DNA of 24,429 bases, taken from positions 1 to 24,429 of the forward strand of contig JAFTCZ010000017.1 in the NCBI GenBank assembly GCA_017454425.1, read 5' to 3'. Under the pieces are notes generated by a model that was not told the origin of the DNA, did not search any database, and saw nothing but the letters and a program-made list of their open reading frames with translations. Of the stretch, positions 7,151-14,954 are shown piece after piece. Origin of the DNA: Clostridia bacterium. Its GTDB lineage: Bacteria; Bacillota_A; Clostridia; Christensenellales; UBA1242. The translations under genes were made by a program, and so were the position numbers. Position 1 is the first letter of the stretch. Each line of letters begins with the position of its first letter.

Positions 7151-8005
7151 CTAATACTTTTTCTTAAGCAAAGCATCAAGAGTGTCTTTTTTATTCGTGT
7201 CACTTTCGGCACGATTTTTACTTTGCATTTGCTGTTCGAAGTCTACACGATGCTTAACATAGTTTGCAAAGGCATAAGTGATGTGCTTTGTGTCAATAAT
7301 TTTTCGGGCTAACAACAACCCAATTACTACCGTAAACAAAATCATAAAAGTAAGCACTGCATTTTGTTTTACCCACACAAATATTCCACCGATGTAAGGG
7401 ATAACTACCAACTCTTTGCCCTGAATGCTATCCTTTGAAATAATGTGCCTAAGTGCCGTGGTATTTGGGTTTTCACCAACCATAATAAGATAATCCGAAC
7501 CCTTGGCAGAAACACGGTGAATATAATTGATAATTGTGCCTTGTTCGTTGCGATAATAACTTATGTGGTCGCCTACTTCAATATCCTCCCACTCAACAGG
7601 ACTGACAAGCACCAAACTGTTTACCGGAATGTTTGGTTCCATCGAGTCGGTAACAACAACATCAGGACGAAAACCAAACAACATAGAAACAGAAACAGCA
7701 ACCGAAACAAGCAAAACAATTGCAACAATAATGATGTTTAAGACATTTAAGAAGGTTGACCAGGGTGATGTGCCAATTTGCGCAAGTGAACAATCGTTCA
7801 TAAACTCTTGATAAAGTTTTTGCTTATAATCACGCATCTTAAAAGTTGACTTGGTGATGTCAGCACTGGCCAAATTTTCTTGCATGACTTTTTTATTGAC
7901 AGGTCGTTTTTTAACAGTTGGGTCATCTACCACTTTGACATTGTCAATCTTTTCTTGTTCTTCACTGATGTATTCACGCTTTTGTATTAGGTCTTCATCA
8001 GCCAT
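7151..8005 (-). CDS. sipW: SipW-like (ER-type, Ser-His) signal peptidase I
   Basis: Membrane serine protease that cuts signal peptides. Catalytic Ser is S121 in 'VVVTDSMEPNI'. The general base is H163 in 'YIHRV', where ordinary bacterial signal peptidases have Lys; that places it in the SipW/ER-type group. A later 'MVGENPN' and 'VVIPYIGGIFVWV' follow family order. Membrane helices lie at about 85-110 and 216-234. B. subtilis SipW is about 190 residues; this one has roughly 80 extra charged N-terminal residues (KREYISEEQEK, KKRPVNKK) and a charged 50-residue C-terminal tail. GGAGG lies six bases before the ATG. First gene of the operon with the 461-aa and 182-aa exported proteins, matching the TapA-SipW-TasA logic. 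Confidence 0.88.
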   Translation of the reverse strand: MADEDLIQKREYISEEQEKIDNVKVVDDPTVKKRPVNKKVMQENLASADITKSTFKMRDYKQKLYQEFMNDCSLAQIGTSPWSTFLNVLNIIIVAIVLLVSVAVSVSMLFGFRPDVVVTDSMEPNIPVNSLVLVSPVEWEDIEVGDHISYYRNEQGTIINYIHRVSAKGSDYLIMVGENPNTTALRHIISKDSIQGKELVVIPYIGGIFVWVKQNAVLTFMILFTVVIGLLLARKIIDTKHITYAFANYVKHRVDFEQQMQSKNRAESDTNKKDTLDALLKKKY

Positions 8006-8073
8006 AACTTACCTCCGTCAAAAGTTTATCATAGATAAAAGCGCACGCGATATATCCAAAGATATTTAATTAA

Positions 8074-8102
8074 ACTATAACAAATTGCGACACAAAAGAC
8101 AA
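8074..8102 (-). promoter_or_regulatory. Promoter of the sipW operon
   Basis: Minus-strand TTGTCT (8097-8102), 17-base spacer, TATAGT (8074-8079) with TGT just before (extended -10). Predicted start near 8067 gives a leader of about 62 bases. The AATTTGTTATA around the -10 is identical to that at 4983-4993. Confidence 0.65.
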
Positions 8103-8243
8103 ACAAATCTTAATGGTTTTTGGCAACTTTATGATTATTTTGTGTAAACAAGTAAAAATTAATCACATTATGCAAAAGCATCAATCTTTTGAACTTTAAG
8201 GCAATTTTTAATTTAACAAAAAATATTTTTTGCCACAATATAT

Positions 8244-8353
8244 AGTACTATGCACTAATAAATTTTCATGTGGTATGCAGTGCCCTGCACTATTTTATCT
8301 CGCATTTTACCTAAACAACTATTCGCAAAAACAAAATGCAAGTGCATAGTACT
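8244..8353. repeat. Family C interspersed repeat, copy 2
   Basis: AGTACTATGCAC (8244-8255) and AGTGCATAGTACT (8341-8353) are inverted and would close a 12-base stem. Between them are TGCAG-TGCC-CTGCA and, just before the right arm, ACAACTATTCGCAAAAAC. It lies about 80 bases upstream of the rubrerythrin start, in the gene-free stretch 8006-8431 between two divergent genes. The rest of that stretch is AT-rich, with a 16-base A/T palindrome at 8217-8232. Confidence 0.75.
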
Positions 8354-8431
8354 TTAATTTTATTGCTTTTTTATTATAAAAAACAAAACATAGGTCAATA
8401 ATATGCTTATAAAACCAAAAGGAGCTATGTT

Positions 8432-9043
8432 ATGAAATTAAAAGGTACTCAAACAGAAATTAACCTTGCCCGTGCATATGCCAGCGAATGTCAGGCACGC
8501 ACAAGATACGAATTTATTGAATATGGGGCAAGGTATAATGGCTATAAAAACATTGCAGATGTGATTGACGAAATTGTTTTTCAAGAGTTTAATCACTCAC
8601 GCATGTTTTACACATTTATTCAAGATGGCAACAAAAATGAAACAATTGACAACATCGACATTAGTGCGGGCTTCCCTTTTCGCGAAAAGTGGGACCTTAT
8701 GGATAACTTAAGGCTTGCCAGCGAAGACGAAACCAAAGAAGCCGAAATGTATGTTGGGTTTGCAAAAACAGCCAAAAAAGAAGGCTTTTTGGAAATTGCA
8801 GATTTGTTTTTGATGATAAAAGATGTCGAGATGTATCATCAACAGATTTTTAATGAAATGTACACACAAATGCGAGATGGTACTTTGTACAAAAAAGACA
8901 ACCCGGTCACATGGATTTGCGCAGATTGTGGATATATGGCAACCGGCAAAGAGCCTTGGGACGAATGTCCGCTGTGCAAAGCAAAGCGAGGTTCGGTCAA
9001 ACTTATTCTTGCAGCAAAAATGTTAAATCAAAAAATAAAATAA
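8432..9043 (+). CDS. Rubrerythrin (diiron plus rubredoxin-type domain)
   Basis: Peroxide-reducing non-heme iron protein of anaerobes; cytosolic. The N-terminal four-helix diiron domain (about 1-145) shows the ligand pattern: E19 in 'SECQARTRYEF', E52/H55 in 'FQEFNHSRMF', Glu in 'EDETKEAEMYVGFA' and E133/H136 in 'VEMYHQQIF'. The C-terminal rubredoxin-like domain has two Cys pairs, C163/C166 in 'WICADCGY' and C179/C182 in 'CPLCKA', which bind one iron. Length 203, near the usual 190-200. AAAGGAG lies seven bases before the ATG. Single-gene unit with its own terminator; divergent from sipW and convergent with the next gene. A family C repeat lies in the upstream region. Confidence 0.95.
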   Translation: MKLKGTQTEINLARAYASECQARTRYEFIEYGARYNGYKNIADVIDEIVFQEFNHSRMFYTFIQDGNKNETIDNIDISAGFPFREKWDLMDNLRLASEDETKEAEMYVGFAKTAKKEGFLEIADLFLMIKDVEMYHQQIFNEMYTQMRDGTLYKKDNPVTWICADCGYMATGKEPWDECPLCKAKRGSVKLILAAKMLNQKIK

Positions 9044-9044
9044 A

Positions 9045-9074
9045 AAATGTGCAGATTTTTTTGCACATTTTTTT
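9045..9074. terminator. Bidirectional terminator between convergent genes
   Basis: AAATGTGCA (9045-9053) and TGCACATTT (9062-9070) form a nine-base stem with A-rich and T-rich flanks on both sides. It can end transcription of rubrerythrin (+) and of the 1393-aa gene (-), whose stop codon overlaps it. Confidence 0.85.
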
Positions 9075-12000
9075 ATTTGTTGCCCAACACAACGCCATCA
9101 GATAAATCATCTTGCATTTGGGTTGTATGCATGCTTGAATTTGATGGCACTGGTTGTACCACTTTTAGCTTTGGCTTGCCATTAACAATATCATCAGCGG
9201 CATCTTGCTGCATTTGAGACATGCCTTGCTTTTCTTGCTGGCGTTTTTGTGCCTCTAGTTTTGCTTGCTGGATTGCTTCTTGTTCTCTTAACTGCGCTTT
9301 CTTTTTTGCCTCTGCAGCAAGAGTTATCATTGGTTGAATTGATTCGAGTATTGTCTTTTCAATAGAAGACAAATCTTCTTTATCTTGCATCAAAATATTA
9401 ACAACCATTGCCCGCTGCTGGGCTGGAAGTTTGTCAAGCGTGTCATCTATTACGAAATCACTTCGGCTATCCAAAGAATATGCCTTAAATAATCTCATGC
9501 TTAATGCATTAACCATGTTGTCAATTATTAATTTATCTTCGTTGCTGACATATTGACCACATTTGTCACCATTTCTTAATGTACTTGCCAAATCTTTAAC
9601 AACATGGCGTTGACCATCTTTTAATTTTTTGGCATCCATACTATTTGTACCTTGCTGACTAACTATTACTTTATGAATGTCTTCCATGTGTGCAATGCAT
9701 CTTTGCATAATTACTTGTTGCATACCAAGTTGTTCTCTTGCATTAGCAGGTGTTAACAAGGCTTTTTCCGCTTTTGGTGCAGGTGCTTTTGGTGCCTTTT
9801 TCTCTGCTTTTTCTTTTACTACTGGTTTTTTCTTTGGTGTTGCTTTTTTCTTATCTTCTGCAACATCTTTCTTGTTTGCAACTTTTTTTGTTTTATCCGT
9901 TTTTGATTTTTCTGCTTTAGTTTGTTTTGCGGCTTCTCTTTCTGCCAAAATTTTTTCTGCTTTTGCTTTGCCCGCTAATGCGGCCTTTAGTCTTGCATCT
10001 TTTTGTTTTTCTATCGCGTTGTTAGACCTCTTTTGATTATCACGATAAGTACTTCCGCGCGCTACTTGTTGTCTTGACTTTTTGGCTTCGGTTTCCCTAA
10101 ATTTGTTTGCACTGCCCTGAACCTTAAACACTACTTCGGCTTGTCCATTTAATATTTTTTCGGTTTGCTTGTTTTGAGCACCCAAACGGGATTTCTTTGC
10201 AACAAAATCCATTTTTTCTTGTGCACTAAGTTTTACAACCTTACTGTTTGGGTTTTCTTTTTGATATTGAAGCGTCATGTTCTCAGATTGCATCATGCAT
10301 GAAGTGTACAACTGTTGCGCGCGTCTAACAGCCGCAGGATTATCTGCATAGTTTTGTTCAATCTCTTCCCACAGTTTGTTCATTTGTTTAAGTTCTTTGT
10401 CACGGTCTGATGCTTTTTTAATTGTTGTCATATCTTCTGCCCCTACAACCGCAACCCATTTTGATGCAACCTCACTCAAAATTTGATATTCGGCACTATT
10501 TTGCAAGCCATTGTTTTGCATAGTAAGCTGTGTGTTTGCCAAAGTTTGTGTCATAAAGTTGCGGCGACGGCGGTACATATCAACACTTGGTTTTATGCAA
10601 ACTTTTGTAAACAATGCATCACGCTTATATTGTACTTTTTCGTCTTGCTTTTTATCTTCTTTTTCTTGCTCTTCTTCCTGTTCTTGCTTGTTCTCTTCTT
10701 CTTTCTTTTCGTCTTTTTGATGAACACTGGCAGTCACAACTTCTTCTAGTGACTTATTATGGCTTTCTATTTTATCCTTTGTTATCTCTGCAATCAAATC
10801 AAATTTTGGGTCTTGAGTTGTGGTATCCAAAAGTGTTTCGTTTATGCTTGCTTGCATCTGTTTGTTTGAAGCATCAAAAACTTTGTGAACCGAAGGATTC
10901 CAATATTGTCTTAAATTAACACTTTTTATGCCCTTAAGAGTTTGAAATTGTGCTTGCTGATAATATGGGTTGTTAACCATGTCCTCAGGAAGGTCAAAAG
11001 CATCAAGTAACACAGGTTGAACACCACTTACCACAGCTTCTTTTTGAGCACGGTCGTTGTAAATCATAATATTGTTGTTGACAATGCTGTAATATAAGCC
11101 ATCTTGCAATTGTGTTTCGTCAATTGCGGCAGCGGCACTTGGGTGCTCGATAATACCATTTGCAACTTGCCTATCATGCAATTTGTTGTCCAATGTTTTG
11201 TTAAGATTTTGGAAATAAACAAACGCAGGGTCGGTGCTCATTGCAACAACATCAAGTTTGCCATCTTTTGTGTATTTGTCTTCAATATTGCGCAAAATTG
11301 TATTGTTTGCCTGTATGTTTTGACGAAGAATTTCTTGATTTATATACTCGTCATCTTGGTCTTGCGTGTTTTCGTTGGTGTTGTTATTGCTATTGTTATT
11401 GTTATTATTATTGTTGTCGGCGTTGGTATCACTTGGCTTGTCGTTTGGCGCAAGAGTGTTTTCGTTGGTGCTTGTGTCTTGCAAAGAATTTTCATCACCC
11501 AATTTTTGTGTTAGGTTGCGACTTTTTATGTATTCTTCAAACTTATTAAAAGCCTCTTGCTGTGTAAGACCTGACTTAATATCTTGCTCAATTCCCAACA
11601 TAAACCCGCTAAACTCTTCGGATTCATTTGCACGCTCGGCAGCATCTTGAATTGCCAACAACTGATTTGAATATTGTCTAATTTGAGCCAAAACATCATT
11701 TTGCCTAAATAAGAAATCTTCTTTGTTTGCGCTAATTGGTTCGGGCAAGGTTGATTTGCCTGTTATGTTGTACAAAAAGCTTGATATACGGCCTTTTTTT
11801 GCTGTTTTGTTGTAATCAGCTGGAACATTAATCAAAAATTGCATAACACTGGCAGTTGTATTGCGTTGCCAAATAACTTGCCTTTCAAACTTCTCGATTG
11901 TTTCTTTATCGTTGGCTTCTTGAGCCTCTAATAGTTTTGAATATGGGGTTATGTACGGCAATTTTGTAAGTGCAGGCACATCATAGGCAGGCATCATAGC

Positions 12001-13254
12001 ATCAAAAAGCGCTTGACGAATACTTTTTTCATCATTTCCCCTACTAATTTGACTTACAAACTCTTGATTAACGCGATTTTGATATTTGGCATAATCATCG
12101 TGAAAAGCATTAAGGCTGTGGCGATTGCCAAATCTGTAACGAGCAACATAAGTTCCGTTATTTGTTTGTGGGTCGACATACAACATATCGGCATCAAAGT
12201 TTATAAGCCTGTCTGCCATTTGTTCAAAAACACCAGCTTCTTGTGCTTCTTCGGTTGTATAAACACTGCCGTCAGGTTTTTGAAGCATAGAAAACATTTC
12301 ATTAAGAGGTACATTGTTGTTTATCTGAGCAGTCGAACCAACCACCCTGCGTACATTTTCGGGTTTTATGCCAAAAGAATGAGCAACAGTAAGTTCGGCA
12401 TTAACAAGTGATCTATCTATTGGGCGAATAACAACACCCTCTTCGGTAAATGTTACACCATAGTCATCAGAAGCCCTTGCATCTGGTATGTCAAACCCTT
12501 CCGGACCACGCCTAAACTTCATATCAAGCCACATAACGCTGTCCATAACATTCTTAAGATGAGCCAATTGTTCTTGACGAGTGCCACCGGTGATTTTTAT
12601 TTCTTGGTCGGCCGCATTAAAAGTTATGCCAGCCTCGGGCACGCTTTTTGCATATGCATCTAGTCGCCCTATTGACTCGGACAACCATTTGCGAGGTTTT
12701 GCCGCAGGATACATAAGCACACGATCAGCCAAAATTGTCTTTTTTTCACCAGTTTGTGGGTCACGCTGTGGTGCGCGCAAATCAATTCCTGTTGCATCAT
12801 CAAAACGGCCATTAACACTATTTAATATTGTTTTTCCGCCTTCACAAGCAAGGCAAACATCTCCCGTGGTGATCTTGCGATTTTCCCATTCATAAAGCGG
12901 GCTTAATTGCAAATCTTTTATTATTTTAATTGCCTCGTCTTGACCCTTTGTTGACTTAAACAAAATTTTGCCATGCTGCTTTAACACCTTATCCATTTCG
13001 CGAAGCATACGAGGTGAAAATGTCGTGGTGTCAAGATCAAAAACAACCAATTGTTGTCCTATGTTTGCACCATTTGGCTGAGTCCAAAAATCTGTGTGCA
13101 CAAAAGCTTCGGTCTTTTTATAGGCATTTTTTGATGCCGTATAAGCAATGCTGGCACCTTTTAGTGGAATTGTTATTGGTGATGCAACAACTTTTCCGAC
13201 AGTTTTTGCTCCTTTAACAACTTTTGATAACTTTCCTTTTTTCTTTGTGGCCAT
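9073..13254 (-). CDS. Large cytosolic protein with degenerate HAD-IIB-like N-terminal domain, 1393 aa
   Basis: Two ATGs are adjacent (13257 and 13254). The second is preferred because GGAGG is five bases from it and only two from the first. Numbering below counts from the first. No signal peptide or membrane helix. After a basic N-terminus, about residues 69-310 resemble a Cof-type HAD phosphatase: 'LVVFDLDTTT' keeps D74-x-D76-x-T78, 'ILFKST' stands for motif II, 'ACEGGKTIL' recalls the N-G-A strand, and 'GIKPENVRRVVGST' stands where G-D-S-x-N-D is expected. The late acidic metal-binding residues are missing, so activity is doubtful. Then follow a poly-Asn tract (about 606-625), a Lys/Glu-only stretch (about 847-875), a Lys/Ala-rich basic region (about 1080-1167), a helical domain (1168-1310) and a Gln/Lys coiled coil (about 1313-1355). 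Function unknown; possibly a scaffold or nucleic-acid-associated protein. Monocistronic. Confidence 0.85.
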   Translation of the reverse strand: MATKKKGKLSKVVKGAKTVGKVVASPITIPLKGASIAYTASKNAYKKTEAFVHTDFWTQPNGANIGQQLVVFDLDTTTFSPRMLREMDKVLKQHGKILFKSTKGQDEAIKIIKDLQLSPLYEWENRKITTGDVCLACEGGKTILNSVNGRFDDATGIDLRAPQRDPQTGEKKTILADRVLMYPAAKPRKWLSESIGRLDAYAKSVPEAGITFNAADQEIKITGGTRQEQLAHLKNVMDSVMWLDMKFRRGPEGFDIPDARASDDYGVTFTEEGVVIRPIDRSLVNAELTVAHSFGIKPENVRRVVGSTAQINNNVPLNEMFSMLQKPDGSVYTTEEAQEAGVFEQMADRLINFDADMLYVDPQTNNGTYVARYRFGNRHSLNAFHDDYAKYQNRVNQEFVSQISRGNDEKSIRQALFDAMMPAYDVPALTKLPYITPYSKLLEAQEANDKETIEKFERQVIWQRNTTASVMQFLINVPADYNKTAKKGRISSFLYNITGKSTLPEPISANKEDFLFRQNDVLAQIRQYSNQLLAIQDAAERANESEEFSGFMLGIEQDIKSGLTQQEAFNKFEEYIKSRNLTQKLGDENSLQDTSTNENTLAPNDKPSDTNADNNNNNNNNSNNNTNENTQDQDDEYINQEILRQNIQANNTILRNIEDKYTKDGKLDVVAMSTDPAFVYFQNLNKTLDNKLHDRQVANGIIEHPSAAAAIDETQLQDGLYYSIVNNNIMIYNDRAQKEAVVSGVQPVLLDAFDLPEDMVNNPYYQQAQFQTLKGIKSVNLRQYWNPSVHKVFDASNKQMQASINETLLDTTTQDPKFDLIAEITKDKIESHNKSLEEVVTASVHQKDEKKEEENKQEQEEEQEKEDKKQDEKVQYKRDALFTKVCIKPSVDMYRRRRNFMTQTLANTQLTMQNNGLQNSAEYQILSEVASKWVAVVGAEDMTTIKKASDRDKELKQMNKLWEEIEQNYADNPAAVRRAQQLYTSCMMQSENMTLQYQKENPNSKVVKLSAQEKMDFVAKKSRLGAQNKQTEKILNGQAEVVFKVQGSANKFRETEAKKSRQQVARGSTYRDNQKRSNNAIEKQKDARLKAALAGKAKAEKILAEREAAKQTKAEKSKTDKTKKVANKKDVAEDKKKATPKKKPVVKEKAEKKAPKAPAPKAEKALLTPANAREQLGMQQVIMQRCIAHMEDIHKVIVSQQGTNSMDAKKLKDGQRHVVKDLASTLRNGDKCGQYVSNEDKLIIDNMVNALSMRLFKAYSLDSRSDFVIDDTLDKLPAQQRAMVVNILMQDKEDLSSIEKTILESIQPMITLAAEAKKKAQLREQEAIQQAKLEAQKRQQEKQGMSQMQQDAADDIVNGKPKLKVVQPVPSNSSMHTTQMQDDLSDGVVLGNK

Positions 13255-13265
13255 CATATCCTCCT

Positions 13266-13281
13266 TAATACTTAAGTATTA
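13266..13281. promoter_or_regulatory. Perfect 16-base palindrome at transcription start (candidate operator)
   Basis: TAATACTTAAGTATTA is a perfect palindrome centred at 13273.5. The predicted transcription start of the 1393-aa gene is about 13274, and the right edge touches the -10 box. This position suits a dimeric repressor. Confidence 0.55.
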
Positions 13282-13309
13282 GTATGACCATTTTTGCAAA
13301 TTTTGTCAA
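13281..13309 (-). promoter_or_regulatory. Promoter of the 1393-aa protein gene
   Basis: Minus-strand consensus TTGACA (13304-13309), 17-base spacer, CATACT (13281-13286). Predicted start near 13274, so the leader is only about 20 bases and consists of the palindrome and the AAGGAGG site. Confidence 0.7.
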
Positions 13310-13340
13310 ACAGAATAATGTAATAAAGCACTTTTTTTAG

Positions 13341-13369
13341 TTGCCTAAAATTGCAACATATGTTAAAAT
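13341..13369 (+). promoter_or_regulatory. Promoter of ppa
   Basis: TTGCCT (13341-13346), 17-base spacer, TAAAAT (13364-13369). Divergent from the preceding promoter. Start predicted near 13376, about 23 bases before the ppa ATG. Confidence 0.55.
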
Positions 13370-13398
13370 ACAAGAATATTACACAAAAGGAGAAAAGC

Positions 13399-13929
13399 AT
13401 GAATATTTTTCACGACATTGACAAAAGCCGCATAAAACCTGACAATTTTGTCGCATTTATAGAAATTTCGAAGGGTGGCAAAGTGAAATATGAGTTAGAT
13501 AAGCAAACAGGCCTTGTTATTTTTGACCGATTGTTATCAACTAGCATGGCCTACCCTGCCAACTATGGGTTTATTCCTCGTACACTAGGCGGAGACCACG
13601 ACCCTCTTGATGTTTTGGTATTAACAACCGAGCCATTAAACAGTGGCGTACTAGTAGAAGCAAGACCAATTGGTATATTTAACATGATTGATGATGGTGA
13701 GGCCGATGAAAAGATTTTGGCAATTGCAGTTAGTGACCCATTCTTAAAGGACATCAAATCTATAAAAGATTTGCCTTTGCACACAATTGAAGAAATTAAA
13801 CACTTTTTCGAGCACTACAAAGACTTGCAAAACAAAAAGACTGACATCACTTCAATAGAAGGCAAAGATCGTGCTCTTAAGATTATTCAAGAAAGCATGT
13901 ACAATTATGATGCCGAATATGATAGATAA
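13399..13929 (+). CDS. ppa: Inorganic pyrophosphatase (family I)
   Basis: Hydrolyses pyrophosphate to two phosphates and so drives biosynthetic reactions; soluble and magnesium-dependent. The signature 'GDHDPLDVLVL' has the family D-x-D-P-x-D pattern. Other conserved parts are 'KGGKVKYELDKQTG', 'YPANYGFIPRTLGGD' and 'DDGEADEKILAI' with acidic metal ligands. The start at 13399 gives 176 residues, normal for the family, and has AAAGGAG six to seven bases upstream. An in-frame ATG at 13351 is rejected because it would lie within the predicted promoter and has no binding site. Single gene with promoter and terminator. Confidence 0.96.
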   Translation: MNIFHDIDKSRIKPDNFVAFIEISKGGKVKYELDKQTGLVIFDRLLSTSMAYPANYGFIPRTLGGDHDPLDVLVLTTEPLNSGVLVEARPIGIFNMIDDGEADEKILAIAVSDPFLKDIKSIKDLPLHTIEEIKHFFEHYKDLQNKKTDITSIEGKDRALKIIQESMYNYDAEYDR

Positions 13930-13943
13930 TTATGTCAATAATT

Positions 13944-13970
13944 GGGTAATAAATGCCCTTTTATTTTTTT
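13944..13970 (+). terminator. Terminator after ppa
   Basis: Short stem GGGTA-ATAAA-TGCCC (one G-T pair, 13944-13958) followed by TTTTATTTTTTT. Weak stem but strong T tract. Confidence 0.6.
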
Positions 13971-14038
13971 CTCTTTTATTTTAGTTGAAAAAAACCATAT
14001 TTAATGATATATTGTCTTTATGAAATATCGTTTTTACA

Positions 14039-14114
14039 GGTACTATGCACTATTATATCATGCTTTTTTATGTGCATAGTACTATGATAGAATAAAAACA
14101 ACTATTCGCAAAAC
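14039..14114. repeat. Family C interspersed repeat, copy 3
   Basis: GGTACTATGCAC (14039-14050) and GTGCATAGTACT (14072-14083) pair across about 21 bases. ACAACTATTCGCAAAAC (14098-14114) follows. It directly precedes the lepB ribosome binding site. A possible extended -10 (TATGATAGAAT, 14083-14093) lies in its right arm, so the repeat may carry or control the lepB promoter. Confidence 0.75.
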
Positions 14115-14132
14115 ATTAAAAGGAGGTATATT

Positions 14133-14819
14133 ATGCAAAAACTTAAAGACCCGCATGGCACTATTTATTCTCCACCATACAAACGCCTAACATTTTGGGC
14201 AAAAATTGTTGCTATTATGCTTGCCCTTGCCCTAGTTATTAATTGCTATTTATACCTCAACTCTCATTTTGCAAAAATAATTTCGGGCTCGTCAATGTAC
14301 CCAAACCTAAATGCAACTTCTGCCTCACAAAAAGATATTGTGCTTGTAAACAAGTTTGCAAAGGTTGAACGCGGCGACATAGTTATTATTAATACAAAAC
14401 AACTAGCCTACTTTGATGCCCGCAACACAAAATTGCTTGTCAAGCGTGTGATTGCATTAGAAGGTGATAAATTAAAGATTATTCACAATAATGAAAGTGG
14501 CAATAACGAGGTTTGGCTAAATGGTGCAAAAATAGAAGAAGATTATATTGCTCCTGATACAAACGAAAGCGTTGTTAATGTGTATAATGCACAAACAAAT
14601 TGGATAACAAAATGCACGGTCGATGCAGACGGATATATAACTATTCCGCAGGGCAAATGTTTCTTTTTAGGTGACAACCGCAACGGCAGCCTCGATTCGC
14701 GCTATGTGGGCCCTCTTGATATTGCGAGAGTGCTGGGTGTTGTAGATAAGATTATTTATGACTATACTATTTGGCATGACATTATTGCTACTATTCTTCA
14801 ATTTGACCTAAACTTCTAA
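14133..14819 (+). CDS. lepB: Signal peptidase I (Ser-Lys type)
   Basis: Membrane-anchored leader peptidase that removes Sec signal peptides. One N-terminal membrane helix (about 24-43) is followed by catalytic S54 in 'SGSSMYP', then 'ERGDIVII' and the general base K104 in 'LLVKRVIALEGD'. The closing box is 'FFLGDNRNGSLDSRYVG'. All canonical boxes of bacterial signal peptidase I are present, in contrast to the Ser-His enzyme at 7151-8005. Length 228, ordinary for Firmicutes. AAAGGAGG lies seven bases before the ATG. Family C repeat immediately upstream. Convergent with the giant surface protein gene, to which it may supply processing (inference). Confidence 0.96.
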   Translation: MQKLKDPHGTIYSPPYKRLTFWAKIVAIMLALALVINCYLYLNSHFAKIISGSSMYPNLNATSASQKDIVLVNKFAKVERGDIVIINTKQLAYFDARNTKLLVKRVIALEGDKLKIIHNNESGNNEVWLNGAKIEEDYIAPDTNESVVNVYNAQTNWITKCTVDADGYITIPQGKCFFLGDNRNGSLDSRYVGPLDIARVLGVVDKIIYDYTIWHDIIATILQFDLNF

Positions 14820-14821
14820 AA

Positions 14822-14846
14822 ACTGCAAATACTATGCGGTTTTTTA
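14822..14846 (+). terminator. Terminator after lepB
   Basis: ACTGCA (14822-14827) and TGCGGT (14835-14840) pair with one G-T, followed by TTTTTT. It starts two bases after the lepB stop codon. A further CAATACTATGCAC fragment like family C lies at 14851-14863. Confidence 0.65.
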
Positions 14847-14876
14847 TATGCAATACTATGCACATCTTATAAACAA

Positions 14877-14909
14877 AAAACAGCTTACTTTTCGTAAACT
14901 GTTTTTTTT
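14877..14909. terminator. Bidirectional terminator between lepB and giant protein gene
   Basis: AAAACAG and CTGTTTT arms with inner TTAC/GTAA pairing and a short TTTTC loop. A tract on the left, T tract on the right. It suits both convergent genes. Confidence 0.75.
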
Positions 14910-14954
14910 GTAAAGCTTTTGTTTTTACAAAACATGTTTATTCACATAACATAC

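Noticed and set aside
8217..8232. CAAAAAATATTTTTTG palindrome
   Set aside because: A simple A/T run in an AT-rich intergenic region; not placed at a promoter or gene end.
10483..11650. Overlapping Cys/Phe/Leu-rich plus-strand frames
   Set aside because: They are antisense to the 1393-aa gene and reflect its K/E-rich and poly-Asn codons read backwards; no start signals.
13351..13398. Upstream ATG of ppa adding 16 residues
   Set aside because: It lies between the -35 and -10 boxes of the predicted promoter and lacks a ribosome binding site; the ATG at 13399 has AAAGGAG and gives the usual length.
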